From: Aphodovivens sp036306585 | GTDB taxonomy: Bacteria; Actinomycetota; Coriobacteriia; Coriobacteriales; Eggerthellaceae | Assembly (NCBI GenBank): GCA_036306585.1 | Contig: JAXJZF010000004.1 | Coordinates: 1 to 64,000 of the forward strand | Direction: 5' to 3' | DNA length: 64,000 nt | Shown: one piece after another, positions 52,581-60,666 of the stretch | How positions within the stretch are numbered: position 1 is the stretch's first letter | Layout of the letters: each line of letters opens with the position of its first letter | The notes under the pieces: model-generated | The model's input: only the letters and a program-made list of their open reading frames with translations | Databases searched by the model: none | What the model was told of the DNA's origin: nothing | Position numbers and translations under genes: made by a program

Positions 52581-52612
52581 ACTTAGACTATCAAAGTAAT
52601 TTGATGGTCGGA
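52581..52612 (+). promoter_or_regulatory. Tandem FabT-like operators before acpP
   Basis: ACTTAGACTATCAAAGT (52581-52597) matches the streptococcal FabT consensus ANTTTGATTATCAAANT at 13 of 15 defined positions. AATTTGATGGTCGGA (52598-52612) directly follows as a weaker half. Together they contain the dyad ATCAAA-GTAA-TTTGAT (52590-52605). The site lies 10 to 40 bases after the predicted transcription start, so bound protein would act as a roadblock. Confidence 0.6.
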
Positions 52613-52623
52613 AAGGAACGAAC

Positions 52624-52845
52624 ATGGCAACGATCGACACCGTCAAGGAAGTCCTGTCCGAGAACCTCGACATCGACGCCGACCAGATCACCGAGGACGC
52701 CACGATGGAGGCATTGGGCATCGACTCCCTGGACATGATGGAGCTGATCTGCGACCTCGAGGAGAAGTGCGACATCGAGTTCGGTGAGCCCGAGGGCATC
52801 GAGACCATCGGCCAGCTGGTCGCTCACATCGACTCCCTGAAGTAG
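52624..52845 (+). CDS. acpP: Acyl carrier protein
   Basis: This 73-residue acidic protein carries growing acyl chains on a phosphopantetheine attached to the serine of the DSL motif (GIDSLDMMELICDLEEKCDI). The N-terminal helix (TIDTVKEVLSENLDIDADQI) and the final helix (IETIGQLVAHIDSLK) are standard. GGAAAGGAAC is the ribosome site. It is the first gene under the predicted FabT boxes; a hairpin terminator follows, so acpP can be expressed more strongly than the enzyme genes beyond. Confidence 0.97.
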   Translation: MATIDTVKEVLSENLDIDADQITEDATMEALGIDSLDMMELICDLEEKCDIEFGEPEGIETIGQLVAHIDSLK

Positions 52846-52865
52846 GGTTTTCCACGATGAGGCAG

Positions 52866-52890
52866 GGGGGCCGCGTTTGCGGCCCCCTTT
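52866..52890 (+). terminator. Hairpin terminator between acpP and fabK
   Basis: GGGGGCCGC-GTTT-GCGGCCCCC is a 9-base perfect stem followed by TTTC. With so short a T tract it is probably a partial terminator that sets the ratio of acyl carrier to enzymes. TATATA just beyond (52895-52900) could be a -10 for fabK. Confidence 0.75.
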
Positions 52891-52977
52891 CAGCTATATA
52901 GGTAATTGCCCCTGGCAAGAATGCATTTCACGCGGCGCTGCGTGAGGCCGCGAAAGATAGCGAAAGGAAACATCAGC

Positions 52978-53964
52978 ATGAAGACGAGGGTCACGGAGCT
53001 TCTGGGCATCGAGGTGCCCATCATCCAAGGCGCCATGGCGCGCATCGCGAACGCCAGCCTGGCGGGCGCGGTCAGCGAGGCGGGCGGCCTGGGCATCATC
53101 GCCTGCGGCGGCGCGCCACTCGACTGGGTGGAGGATCAGGTGCGCCAGGCGCGCGAGATCACCAGCAAGCCCATCGGCGCCAACGTCATGCTGATGGATC
53201 CCAACGCCGGCGAGCTGGCCAAGCTGCTGTGCGATCTGAAGGTCGACGTGGTCACCACCGGCGCGGGCAGCCCTGCCAACTACATGGAGATGTGGAAGGA
53301 AGCCGGGATCAAGGTCATCCCTGTGGTGGCTTCCACTGCGCTCGCCGTGCGCATGGAACGCCTGGGCGCCGACGCCGTCGTGGCGGAGGGCACCGAATCG
53401 GGCGGACACATCGGCGAGCTCACCACCATGGCCCTGCTCCCCTCGGTGCGCGAGGCGGTCTCCATCCCCGTCATCGGCGCCGGCGGCGTGGCCGACGGCC
53501 GCGGGTTCGCCGCGGCGTTCATGCTGGGCGCCGAAGGCGTCCAGATGGGCACGCGCTTCTTGACGGTGGAGGAGTGCACGGTGGCTGACGCGTACAAGCA
53601 ACGCGTGCTCGCCGCCAAGGATTCCGACACCATCGTGACCGGCCGCGGAAGCGGGCATCCGGCGCGCTGCCTGAAGAACAAGTTCTCGCGCAAGGTGCGC
53701 TCGCTGGAGGGTGACATGGCCAAGAACGGCGATGCGCTCGAGCAGATGTATTTGGGCAGCCTGCGCCGCGCGGTGGAAGGCGACGTGGATAACGGCTCGA
53801 TGATGGCCGGCCAGGTCGCGGCCCTCGTGCATGAGCGCAAGACCGCTGCCGACGTCCTCCATGAGATCGTCCAGGAGGCAGAGGCCCTGTGCGGCCTGAA
53901 CCTGGAGGAGGTTGCTGCCCTCAACGCGCGCGGCGGGCGCATGCTCGACGCGGCGGCGGAATAG
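52978..53964 (+). CDS. fabK: Enoyl-ACP reductase II (FMN-dependent)
   Basis: This 328-residue flavoprotein does the last reduction in each round of chain elongation, in place of FabI. Start is the ATG at 52978, with GAAAGGA 9 bases upstream. The TIM-barrel pattern of the nitronate-monooxygenase/FabK group is clear: GIEVPIIQGAMARIANASLA, GGLGIIACGGAPLDWVEDQV, FMN-binding GTESGGHIGELTTMALLPSV, VIGAGGVADGRGFAAAFMLG, and GAEGVQMGTRFLTVEECTVA. FabK enzymes are not inhibited by triclosan. It is the first of six closely packed fab genes and lies 9 bases from fabD. Confidence 0.93.
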   Translation: MKTRVTELLGIEVPIIQGAMARIANASLAGAVSEAGGLGIIACGGAPLDWVEDQVRQAREITSKPIGANVMLMDPNAGELAKLLCDLKVDVVTTGAGSPANYMEMWKEAGIKVIPVVASTALAVRMERLGADAVVAEGTESGGHIGELTTMALLPSVREAVSIPVIGAGGVADGRGFAAAFMLGAEGVQMGTRFLTVEECTVADAYKQRVLAAKDSDTIVTGRGSGHPARCLKNKFSRKVRSLEGDMAKNGDALEQMYLGSLRRAVEGDVDNGSMMAGQVAALVHERKTAADVLHEIVQEAEALCGLNLEEVAALNARGGRMLDAAAE

Positions 53965-53973
53965 GCGGCGGCA

Positions 53974-54933
53974 ATGGCAGACGCTTTGACGCTTCCCCAG
54001 GACAGCATCGTCTTCATGCTCTCGGGTCAGGGCTCGCAGAAGCCCGGCATGGGCGCCGACCTGCTCGGCGTGCCCGAAGTGGCGCGGGCCTTCGAGCTCG
54101 CCTCCGATTCCTTCGGATTCGATGTGGCCGAGCTCGTCCGCAGCGACGATCCGCAGCAGATTAACGACACCCGCTATGCGCAGCCGGCGCTGTGCGCCCT
54201 GTCGGTGGGCATCGCGCACGCCCTCGAGGCCCGCGGCATCCAGCCGGCCGCCGTGCTGGGCTTCTCGCTGGGGCAGATCGGCGCGCTGGCGGTTTCCGGC
54301 ATGCTCTCCGACGAGGAGACCTTCAAGCTGGTGCGCCGCCGCACCGACCTCATGGCCCAGGCTGCCGATGAGCATCCCGGCGCGATGAGCGCGCTTTTGA
54401 AGGGCACCGATGCCGAGGTCGAACAGCTGTGCGAGGAATGCGCGCAGGGTCAGGTGCTGGTTCCGGCCAACTACAACAGCCCCGGCCAGGTGGTCGTTTC
54501 CGGCGAGATCGAGGCGATCGAGCGCGCCGAGCAGCAGTGGGCTGCCATGGGCAAGCGCGCCTCGCGCCTGAAGACCTCCGGCGCGTTCCATAGCCCGCTG
54601 ATGGATGATGCCGCTCGCGGCCTGGCGGAATACATGGAAGGCGTCGAGTTCCACGAGCCGCGCATCCCGTTGATCTGCAACGTCGACGCCCAGCCGCTCT
54701 CCGCGGCGCAGGCTCGCGAGCACCTCGCCTTGCAGATGACGCACCCGGTGCGCTTCGTGCAATGCGTGAGCAACCTGGCGTCCGCCGGCGCGCGCACCTT
54801 CATCGAGGTGGGCTTCGGCGGCGTTTTGATGAACCTCGTGAAGCGAATCGACAAAGAGCTCGGGCGCGAGTGCGTCCAGGGCAAGCCGAGCTTCGACGCT
54901 TGCGTCGAGGCGCACGGCTCTGGAAGGGAGTAG
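53974..54933 (+). CDS. fabD: Malonyl-CoA:ACP transacylase
   Basis: This 319-residue enzyme moves malonyl groups from CoA to ACP. FMLSGQGSQKPGMGADLLG opens the domain, VPANYNSPGQVVVSGEIEAI is in the middle, and the catalytic histidine lies in SGAFHSPLMDDA (H206). The nucleophile motif GHSLGE reads GFSLGQ here (residues 96-101), so the serine (S98) is kept but the preceding histidine is phenylalanine and the following glutamate is glutamine. Both changes are unusual in FabD. A few bacterial malonyltransferases vary at these sites, so activity is still expected. Length is normal. fabG starts 2 bases after its stop. Confidence 0.92.
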   Translation: MADALTLPQDSIVFMLSGQGSQKPGMGADLLGVPEVARAFELASDSFGFDVAELVRSDDPQQINDTRYAQPALCALSVGIAHALEARGIQPAAVLGFSLGQIGALAVSGMLSDEETFKLVRRRTDLMAQAADEHPGAMSALLKGTDAEVEQLCEECAQGQVLVPANYNSPGQVVVSGEIEAIERAEQQWAAMGKRASRLKTSGAFHSPLMDDAARGLAEYMEGVEFHEPRIPLICNVDAQPLSAAQAREHLALQMTHPVRFVQCVSNLASAGARTFIEVGFGGVLMNLVKRIDKELGRECVQGKPSFDACVEAHGSGRE

Positions 54934-54935
54934 CA

Positions 54936-55706
54936 GTGGCAGACAAGATGGAGGCGCAGGACATCGTGCGCGCTGCGGTGGTCACCGGATCCAGTCGCGG
55001 CATCGGCCGCGCCATCGCCGAGAAACTGGCGGGCGCGGGTTACAGCGTGTGCGTGAACTGCTCGAGCGAATCGGGCCTTGAGGGCATCACCGCTCTTGCG
55101 CACGAGCTCGAGCAGGAGCACGGCGTGAAGGTCATCGCCCATGTGGCCAACGTCGCCGATCCCGAGCAGGCCAAGGGCCTTGTCGAGGCGGCGTTCCAGG
55201 AGTTCGGCCGCGTCGACGTGTTGGTGAACAATGCCGGCATCACGCGCGACGGGCTTCTGGCGCGCATGAAGGACGAGGATTTCGACGCGGTGATCGACGT
55301 GAACCTGAAGGGCACGTTCAACTGCTGCCGCGCCGCCGCCCAGCGCATGATGAAGCAGCGCTACGGCCGCATCGTCAACATGAGCAGCGTGGTGGGCGTC
55401 GCGGGCAATGCCGGCCAGGCGAACTACGCCGCCTCCAAGGCGGGCGTCATCGGCCTCACCAAGTCCATCGCCCGCGAGCTGGCGGGCCGCAACATCACCT
55501 GCAATGCCGTGGCCCCCGGTTTCATCGAAACCGACATGACCGATGCGCTTTCCGATAAGCAGCGCGCCGCCATCGGCGAGCGCATCGCCGCCAAGCGCTT
55601 CGGCACCGCCGAGGAAGTGGCGGCGCTCGTGCGCTTCCTGGCAAGCGAGGGTTCGGGGTACATCACCGGACAGGTCATCTGCATCGATGGAGGGATGTCG
55701 CTATGA
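54936..55706 (+). CDS. fabG: 3-oxoacyl-ACP reductase
   Basis: This 256-residue short-chain dehydrogenase uses NADPH to reduce 3-ketoacyl-ACP. The GTG at 54936 is the start, with AAGGGAG 5 bases upstream. The Rossmann motif VTGSSRGIGRAIAEKLAGAG, NVADPEQAK, LVNNAGITRDGLLARM, and the catalytic set Ser in MSSVVGVAGNAGQANY with YAASKAGVIGLTKS (Tyr-x3-Lys) are all present; PGFIETDMTDAL and GYITGQVICIDGGMSL end the chain. It overlaps fabF by 4 bases. Confidence 0.95.
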   Translation: MADKMEAQDIVRAAVVTGSSRGIGRAIAEKLAGAGYSVCVNCSSESGLEGITALAHELEQEHGVKVIAHVANVADPEQAKGLVEAAFQEFGRVDVLVNNAGITRDGLLARMKDEDFDAVIDVNLKGTFNCCRAAAQRMMKQRYGRIVNMSSVVGVAGNAGQANYAASKAGVIGLTKSIARELAGRNITCNAVAPGFIETDMTDALSDKQRAAIGERIAAKRFGTAEEVAALVRFLASEGSGYITGQVICIDGGMSL

Positions 55707-57019
55707 GCTATCAGGCAAACTTGACGGGCGCGGTGCCCGCCAATCCGGAAGGCATCGAGACGCGCCGTCCCGACGGGACGCATCGCGTGGTCATCACGGG
55801 CATGGGCGCCATTTCGCCCGCCGGCGTGGGCATTCAAGCGCTGTGGGACGCGGTGTATGGCAAGCGCTGCTGCATCGCCCCCATCGAGCGCTTCGACACC
55901 GAGGGCTTCGAGGTGCATAACGCGGCGGAGGTCCGCGGCTTCGAGCCCACCGAACACGGCCTCACTAAGAAGGAGGCGCGCCGTTTCGAGCGCTTCGTGC
56001 AGTATGCTATCGTCGCCTCTGACGAGGCCCTGCAGATGTCGGGCTTGCGCATGGATGACGAGGACCCCACGCGCGTGTCCATCGTGTTCGGCTCGGGCAT
56101 CGGCGGCATCGACGAACTGCAAAGCGGCATCACCACGCTGATTCAGAAGGGTCCTAAGCGCGTGAACCCGCTGTTCGTCCCCACCATGATCAGCAACATG
56201 GCGGCGGGCACCCTGGCCATCCGCTACGGCATGAAGGGCGAATGCCTCGACATCGTCACCGCGTGCGCGACCGGCGCGAACAGCATCGGCACCGCGCTGC
56301 GCGACATCCGCCACGGCTACACCGACGTGGCGTTGGCAGGCGGTACCGAGGAGAGCATCTCGCCTATCTGCATTGCTGGCTTCGCGAACCTCAGCGCCCT
56401 CACCAAGGCCGAGGATCCGCTGTGCGCCTCGTTGCCCTTCGACGCCCGTCGCGCGGGCTTCGTGGCAGGCGAGGGAGCAGGCGCGGTGGTCCTCGAATCG
56501 CTGGAGCATGCGCTGGCGCGAGGCGCGAGCATCATCGCCGAGGTCATCGGCTACGGCGCTACCGGCGACGCCTACCACATGACCGCTCCCGCCCCCGACG
56601 GCGAGGGTATCCGCCGCGCCATGGAGCAGGCGCTTGCCGAAGGCGGCTTCACGTCCGCCGACATCGGGCACCTGAACGCCCACGGCACCGGCACTCCCGC
56701 CAATGACTCCACCGAGTCGCATGCGCTCATCGACCTGTGCGGCGAGGAAGCCGGCTCGAAGGTGCCCGTCACCTCGGTGAAGGGGAGCATCGGCCACACG
56801 CTGGGCGCTGCCGGCGCTTTGGAGGCGATCATCACCGCTATTTCGGTTGCAAACGATTGCGTGCCTCCCACTTGCGGCTTTGCGGAAGCCGATCCCGATT
56901 GTCCGGTTGCCGTGGTCACCGAGGCGCTCAGCGGCGTGCCGCAGAAGGTCGCGCTTTCCAATAGCCTGGGCTTCGGCGGGCACAACGCCTGCCTGGCAAT
57001 CTCGCCGTTCAAGGAGTAA
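55703..57019 (+). CDS. fabF: 3-oxoacyl-ACP synthase II
   Basis: This 438-residue condensing enzyme elongates acyl-ACP with malonyl-ACP. The Cys-His-His triad is visible: the cysteine in VTACATGANSIGTALR, the first histidine in LNAHGTGTPANDSTE and the second in VKGSIGHTLGAAG. GSGIGGIDELQ and SNSLGFGGHNACLAI are family blocks. About 25 extra residues precede the usual RVVITGMGAISPAGVG start. Since no fabH is present in the window, initiation must be done by a gene elsewhere. AAGGAG at its end is the ribosome site for fabZ. Confidence 0.95.
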   Translation: MSYQANLTGAVPANPEGIETRRPDGTHRVVITGMGAISPAGVGIQALWDAVYGKRCCIAPIERFDTEGFEVHNAAEVRGFEPTEHGLTKKEARRFERFVQYAIVASDEALQMSGLRMDDEDPTRVSIVFGSGIGGIDELQSGITTLIQKGPKRVNPLFVPTMISNMAAGTLAIRYGMKGECLDIVTACATGANSIGTALRDIRHGYTDVALAGGTEESISPICIAGFANLSALTKAEDPLCASLPFDARRAGFVAGEGAGAVVLESLEHALARGASIIAEVIGYGATGDAYHMTAPAPDGEGIRRAMEQALAEGGFTSADIGHLNAHGTGTPANDSTESHALIDLCGEEAGSKVPVTSVKGSIGHTLGAAGALEAIITAISVANDCVPPTCGFAEADPDCPVAVVTEALSGVPQKVALSNSLGFGGHNACLAISPFKE

Positions 57020-57022
57020 ATC

Positions 57023-57478
57023 ATGGACTTCAGCTATCCCTGTGGCAAAGAGGCGGTCGAGGCCGTGCTGCCCCATCGCGATCCGTTCGTGTGGGTGACG
57101 CGCGTCCTCGAATGCGATCCAGGTGCGAGCATCCACGCCCAGCTCGATGTAGATCCTGAGCTTCCCCTGTTCAAAGGGCATTTTCCGGAGCATCCGGTGC
57201 TGCCCGGCGTCATTATCATGGAGGCGCTCGCCCAAGCCGCGTCGTTCTGCCTGCTGGTGGATCGCGGCGCCGAGGGGGCTTTGGGCTTCCTCACCGGCAT
57301 CGACAAGGCGAAGTTCCGCCGTCAGGTCGCGCCGGGCGAGACGCTCGATCTGAAGGCAGCCATCGTGAAGGCATCCTCGCGCCTGTGCATCGCCGAGGTC
57401 GAGGCCAGCGTCGATGGCCAGGTGTGCGCGACGGCCACGCAGAAGTACGTGCTGGCAAGCGCGAAGGACACGCAGTAG
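57023..57478 (+). CDS. fabZ: 3-hydroxyacyl-ACP dehydratase
   Basis: This 151-residue hot-dog-fold enzyme removes water from 3-hydroxyacyl-ACP. LPHRDPFVWVTRVLE, the catalytic histidine in FKGHFPEHPVLPGVIIMEAL, and GIDKAKFRRQVAPGETLDL are diagnostic. It begins 3 bases after fabF and ends 42 bases before the carboxylase fusion. FabM or FabA-type isomerase, needed for unsaturated fatty acids in FabK/FabZ bacteria, is not in the cluster. Confidence 0.95.
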   Translation: MDFSYPCGKEAVEAVLPHRDPFVWVTRVLECDPGASIHAQLDVDPELPLFKGHFPEHPVLPGVIIMEALAQAASFCLLVDRGAEGALGFLTGIDKAKFRRQVAPGETLDLKAAIVKASSRLCIAEVEASVDGQVCATATQKYVLASAKDTQ

Positions 57479-57520
57479 AACGCCTGGTGCAGGCAGGATA
57501 GGACTAGGGGAACCGCGGCA

Positions 57521-60022
57521 ATGAAATCGAAGAAGCAAGACTACATCACCTTTTCCTCCGAGGGACGCTACGTGGGCGAGGGGGATGCCCCCTGCGACGA
57601 GCAGGTGCCGGCGAACGAGCCGAAGGAGCAATCCGGCGTGGCGTATCGCCTTTCCCGTCTCGCGCAGGAGGCGGTGGCGAAGGTGATGTCGCCTAACGCC
57701 GTCGATGCCACCAATGTGTCGGAATACCTGGAGAAGCAGGTCGGCGCGCGACAGCTTCCCGAAGAGGTCGACGAGCAGGACGATGCGCGTCCCCACGTGC
57801 TTCTGATGGCGCGCGGCAAGCTGGCGCGCGACCTCATTGTCGACGCCAAGGAATCGGGCTTCTCGGTGTGGGTTCCCATCACCGGCGAGAAGCGCTTCGA
57901 TTTGAACCTGCGTGAAGCCGATGGCACGGTGGTGCTGGGCGAGCGCTATTCCGACGCGCTGTTCTGCAACGGCTACGCGGTGCTCGAGGCTGCCCGCGAG
58001 TGCGGCGCCTCCACCATCCTCTTGGCCGGCGAGGCGCTGCCCTTAGCCGATGTCGATATCTTCCTGGCGCGCGCCGACCGCCGCGGCGTGCGCGTGTTCA
58101 AGCCCCTGTCCAACGACCCCATCGGGTTCGGCTGGGTGCTGTGCACCACCGAGCGCGCCGTCCCCGAGGAAGAGGACTGGCGCGTGTGCCGCCATTGCGG
58201 CCTCACCTTCGACGGCGCGGGTTTGGCGGCGGGCCACTACGTCTGCCCGCAGTGCGGCGGCTATTTCCGCATGACCTCCGACGAGCGCATCGCCGACCTG
58301 CTGGATGCCGGCACTTTCGAGGAATGGGACACCGGGCTGGTCGAGCGCGATCCGCTGGAGTTCCCCGGCTACATGGACAAGATCGAGGGGCTGCGCGAGA
58401 AAACCGGGCTCGAAGAGGCCGTGCGCACCGGTTCGGGCGCCATCGCGGGCCTGAAGCTGGCACTGGGCGTGATGGACTCAACCTTCCTCATGGGCTCGAT
58501 GGGCACCGTGGTGGGCGAGCGCATCTCGCGCTTGTTCGACCGCGCCACCGAGGAGCGCCTGCCGGTGGTCATCTTCACTGCGTCGGGCGGCGCTCGCATG
58601 CAGGAGGGCCTTATGTCGCTCATGCAGATGGCGAAGGTTTCGTGCGCGGCCGAGCGCCACAGTGCGGCGGGCCTTCTGTACATCGTGGTGCACACCGACC
58701 CCACCACCGGCGGCGTGACGGCGTCGTTCGCCATGCAGGGCGACATCATCCTGGCCGAGCCCAAGGCCCTCATCGGCTTCGCCGGCCAGCGCGTCATCCG
58801 CGATACCATCAAGCAGGAACTGCCCGAAGGATTCCAAACGGCTGAGTTCGCGCTCGAGCACGGCCTGATCGACGGCGTGGTGCCCCGCAACGAGCTGCGT
58901 GAGCGCCTGGCGCACCTGTTGGCGCTGCATGCATCCGCAACCCTGCCCGAGAATCCCAAGCCGGGCGATCGCGCGCTGGTGGTCGACTACGCGTCGGTGT
59001 GCGCGTACCTCGAAGGCGGCACCGACACCTACAATTCCATCACTTACGGCCTGTTCCCCGTTGAGCTGCCCGCCGAAGAGGCGAGCAAGCCCCGCTTCTC
59101 GTTCCCTCTGTTCGGTGCTTCGTCTGCCGGCAAGCGGCTTGAGCGCGCCGTGGCTGCTGGCGGTTTCGATGCCGAGGACGGCTCGCTTCTGGGAGATGCC
59201 GCCCCGGCGGCGCATGACCAGGCACCCACCGCCGATGCGGCGGAGGAGGCGTGGAACCACGTGCAGCTGGCGCGCAACACGCACCGTCCCACCTCGCTGG
59301 CCTATATCGACCATATGGTCGACGGATTCATCGAGCTGCACGGCGACCGCATGTTCGGCGACGACGGGGCCATCGTGGGAGGCATCGGCTGGATCGCCGG
59401 TATGCCGGTGACCATCTTGGCGCAGGAGAAGGGCGCCGATTTGAAGGAGCGCATCCGCCGCAACTTCGGCTGCCCGCAGCCTGAGGGCTATCGCAAGACC
59501 ATCCGCCTCATGCGCCAAGCCGAGAAGTTCAATCGCCCGGTGGTGTGCCTGGTGGACACCCAGGGCGCCTTCTGCGGCACCGAGGCCGAGGAACGCGGCC
59601 AGGGCAACGCTATCGCCGACAACCTGTTCGAGTTGGCGGGCCTACGCGTGCCTGTGGTGAGCGTTCTTCTTGGCGAAGGCGGCTCGGGCGGTGCGCTGGC
59701 CATGGCGCTTGCCGACAAGGTGGCCATGCAGGAGCATGCAGTATACTCGGTGCTGTCCCCCGAAGGCTTCGCCTCCATTCTGTGGAAGGATCGCACGCGC
59801 GCTGCCGAGGCAGCGGCGGTCATGCGCATGGGCGCCGCCGACGTGGCGCGCATGGGTATCATCGACGAGGTGATCAGCGAGGGCGACGGTCCGGCGCACG
59901 AGAACCCCGAGCAGGCAGAGGAAAACGTGGCAACCTATGTCAAGGGCGCCCTCGAGAAGCTGGTTGGCACCGATCCCGATGAGCTGATCGCCAAACGCCA
60001 CGAGAGGTTCGCGAAGTTCTAG
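57521..60022 (+). CDS. accDA: Acetyl-CoA carboxylase carboxyltransferase AccD-AccA fusion with N-terminal biotin-carboxylase-like domain
   Basis: This 833-residue single chain replaces three parts. Residues about 92-205 read like the first (N) domain of biotin carboxylase: HVLLMARGKLARDLIVDAKE aligns with VLIANRGEIAVRIIRACRE, then READGTVVLGERYSDALFCN, GYAVLEAARECGASTILLAG and RRGVRVFKP. No ATP-grasp or C-domain follows. Next is the AccD beta part: a Cys4 zinc ribbon CRHCG...VCPQCGG (C223, C226, C242, C245), then GSMGTVVGERISRLFDRATE, SGGARMQEGLMSLMQMAK and TDPTTGGVTASFAMQGDIIL. A linker (about 490-575) leads to AccA: RNTHRPTSLAYIDHMVDGFI, HGDRMFGDDGAIVGGIGWI, QGAFCGTEAEERGQGNAIAD, GEGGSGGALAMALADKVAMQ. 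It makes malonyl-CoA from carboxybiotin. The first 90 residues are unassigned. No accB or accC lies here. Confidence 0.9.
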   Translation: MKSKKQDYITFSSEGRYVGEGDAPCDEQVPANEPKEQSGVAYRLSRLAQEAVAKVMSPNAVDATNVSEYLEKQVGARQLPEEVDEQDDARPHVLLMARGKLARDLIVDAKESGFSVWVPITGEKRFDLNLREADGTVVLGERYSDALFCNGYAVLEAARECGASTILLAGEALPLADVDIFLARADRRGVRVFKPLSNDPIGFGWVLCTTERAVPEEEDWRVCRHCGLTFDGAGLAAGHYVCPQCGGYFRMTSDERIADLLDAGTFEEWDTGLVERDPLEFPGYMDKIEGLREKTGLEEAVRTGSGAIAGLKLALGVMDSTFLMGSMGTVVGERISRLFDRATEERLPVVIFTASGGARMQEGLMSLMQMAKVSCAAERHSAAGLLYIVVHTDPTTGGVTASFAMQGDIILAEPKALIGFAGQRVIRDTIKQELPEGFQTAEFALEHGLIDGVVPRNELRERLAHLLALHASATLPENPKPGDRALVVDYASVCAYLEGGTDTYNSITYGLFPVELPAEEASKPRFSFPLFGASSAGKRLERAVAAGGFDAEDGSLLGDAAPAAHDQAPTADAAEEAWNHVQLARNTHRPTSLAYIDHMVDGFIELHGDRMFGDDGAIVGGIGWIAGMPVTILAQEKGADLKERIRRNFGCPQPEGYRKTIRLMRQAEKFNRPVVCLVDTQGAFCGTEAEERGQGNAIADNLFELAGLRVPVVSVLLGEGGSGGALAMALADKVAMQEHAVYSVLSPEGFASILWKDRTRAAEAAAVMRMGAADVARMGIIDEVISEGDGPAHENPEQAEENVATYVKGALEKLVGTDPDELIAKRHERFAKF

Positions 60023-60047
60023 CACCGTCGATCTGCCAGTAACAAGA

Positions 60048-60071
60048 AAACCTGTCCAATCGGACAGGTTT
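60048..60071. terminator. Bidirectional terminator after the fab cluster
   Basis: AAACCTGTCC-AATC-GGACAGGTTT is a perfect 10-base stem with A-rich left and T-ending right arms, between the convergent accDA and glutaredoxin-like genes. Confidence 0.9.
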
Positions 60072-60172
60072 GGAAGCGGCTAGGTGTGGAGTCGTGTCAA
60101 ACCCCGCCGAATATGCGCTTGGGCAGGCGGCAACGGGGTGCAACGACATCCGGATGATGCGGGTTGCCGGCG

Positions 60173-60421
60173 CTACGCGGTCTCGCAGTTCTCCTTTAGG
60201 TAGGCGATGATGTCATCGGATTCGTAGAGCGGCTTGCCGTTGATGATGAGGCAAGGCACCTGTTTCTTCCCGCCGATGCGGACGAGGTCGTTCTGATTGC
60301 CGGGTTGCAGGGTGTCGCGGGTGTCCATGGTGATCTTGTTGTCTTCCATGAACTTCAGCACCTTCTGGCAAAACGGGCAGGACTTCTTGTAATACAGCAG
60401 ATGGTTCTTTAAATAGGCCAT
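60173..60421 (-). CDS. Glutaredoxin-like thiol-redox protein
   Basis: This 82-residue thioredoxin-fold protein starts at the ATG at 60421, with GGAGGG about 7 bases upstream; an upstream in-frame ATG at 60481 adds 20 unconserved residues. MAYLKNHLLYYKKSCPFCQK contains the CPFC redox pair. KQVPCLIINGKPLYESDDII carries the cis-proline and the glutathione/GST-N-like SDDII motif. Such proteins transfer electrons between thiols or bind Fe-S clusters. It is alone on its strand. Glutathione use is not established for this lineage, so the reductant is unknown. Confidence 0.85.
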   Translation of the reverse strand: MAYLKNHLLYYKKSCPFCQKVLKFMEDNKITMDTRDTLQPGNQNDLVRIGGKKQVPCLIINGKPLYESDDIIAYLKENCETA

Positions 60422-60622
60422 AGCGTTCCCTCCTCGTGCGGTTGTGCTTTCGGCGTTTGTCAAACGATGGCGTCGACGCAACGAGCAGGCGTCGGCTAGC
60501 GTTTACTGACAGAGATTTTACCCCCCGCGCTTTTCCCTGATAAAGCGCTGTGCCCATTCGTTGCCAAGGGGTTGCTTTCGGTCACGGCGGTGTCAAGCCG
60601 GGGAATCGCCTGCTGCGGGGTC

Positions 60623-60631
60623 TGCTACACT
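60623..60631 (+). promoter_or_regulatory. Extended -10 promoter of dgt
   Basis: TGC-TACACT lies 35 bases before the dgt ATG at 60667, a normal leader length with AAGAAGG as ribosome site. Confidence 0.5.
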
Positions 60632-60666
60632 GGAGCGTGTGGCAGCTTCGGGGGAAGAAGGCCTTT

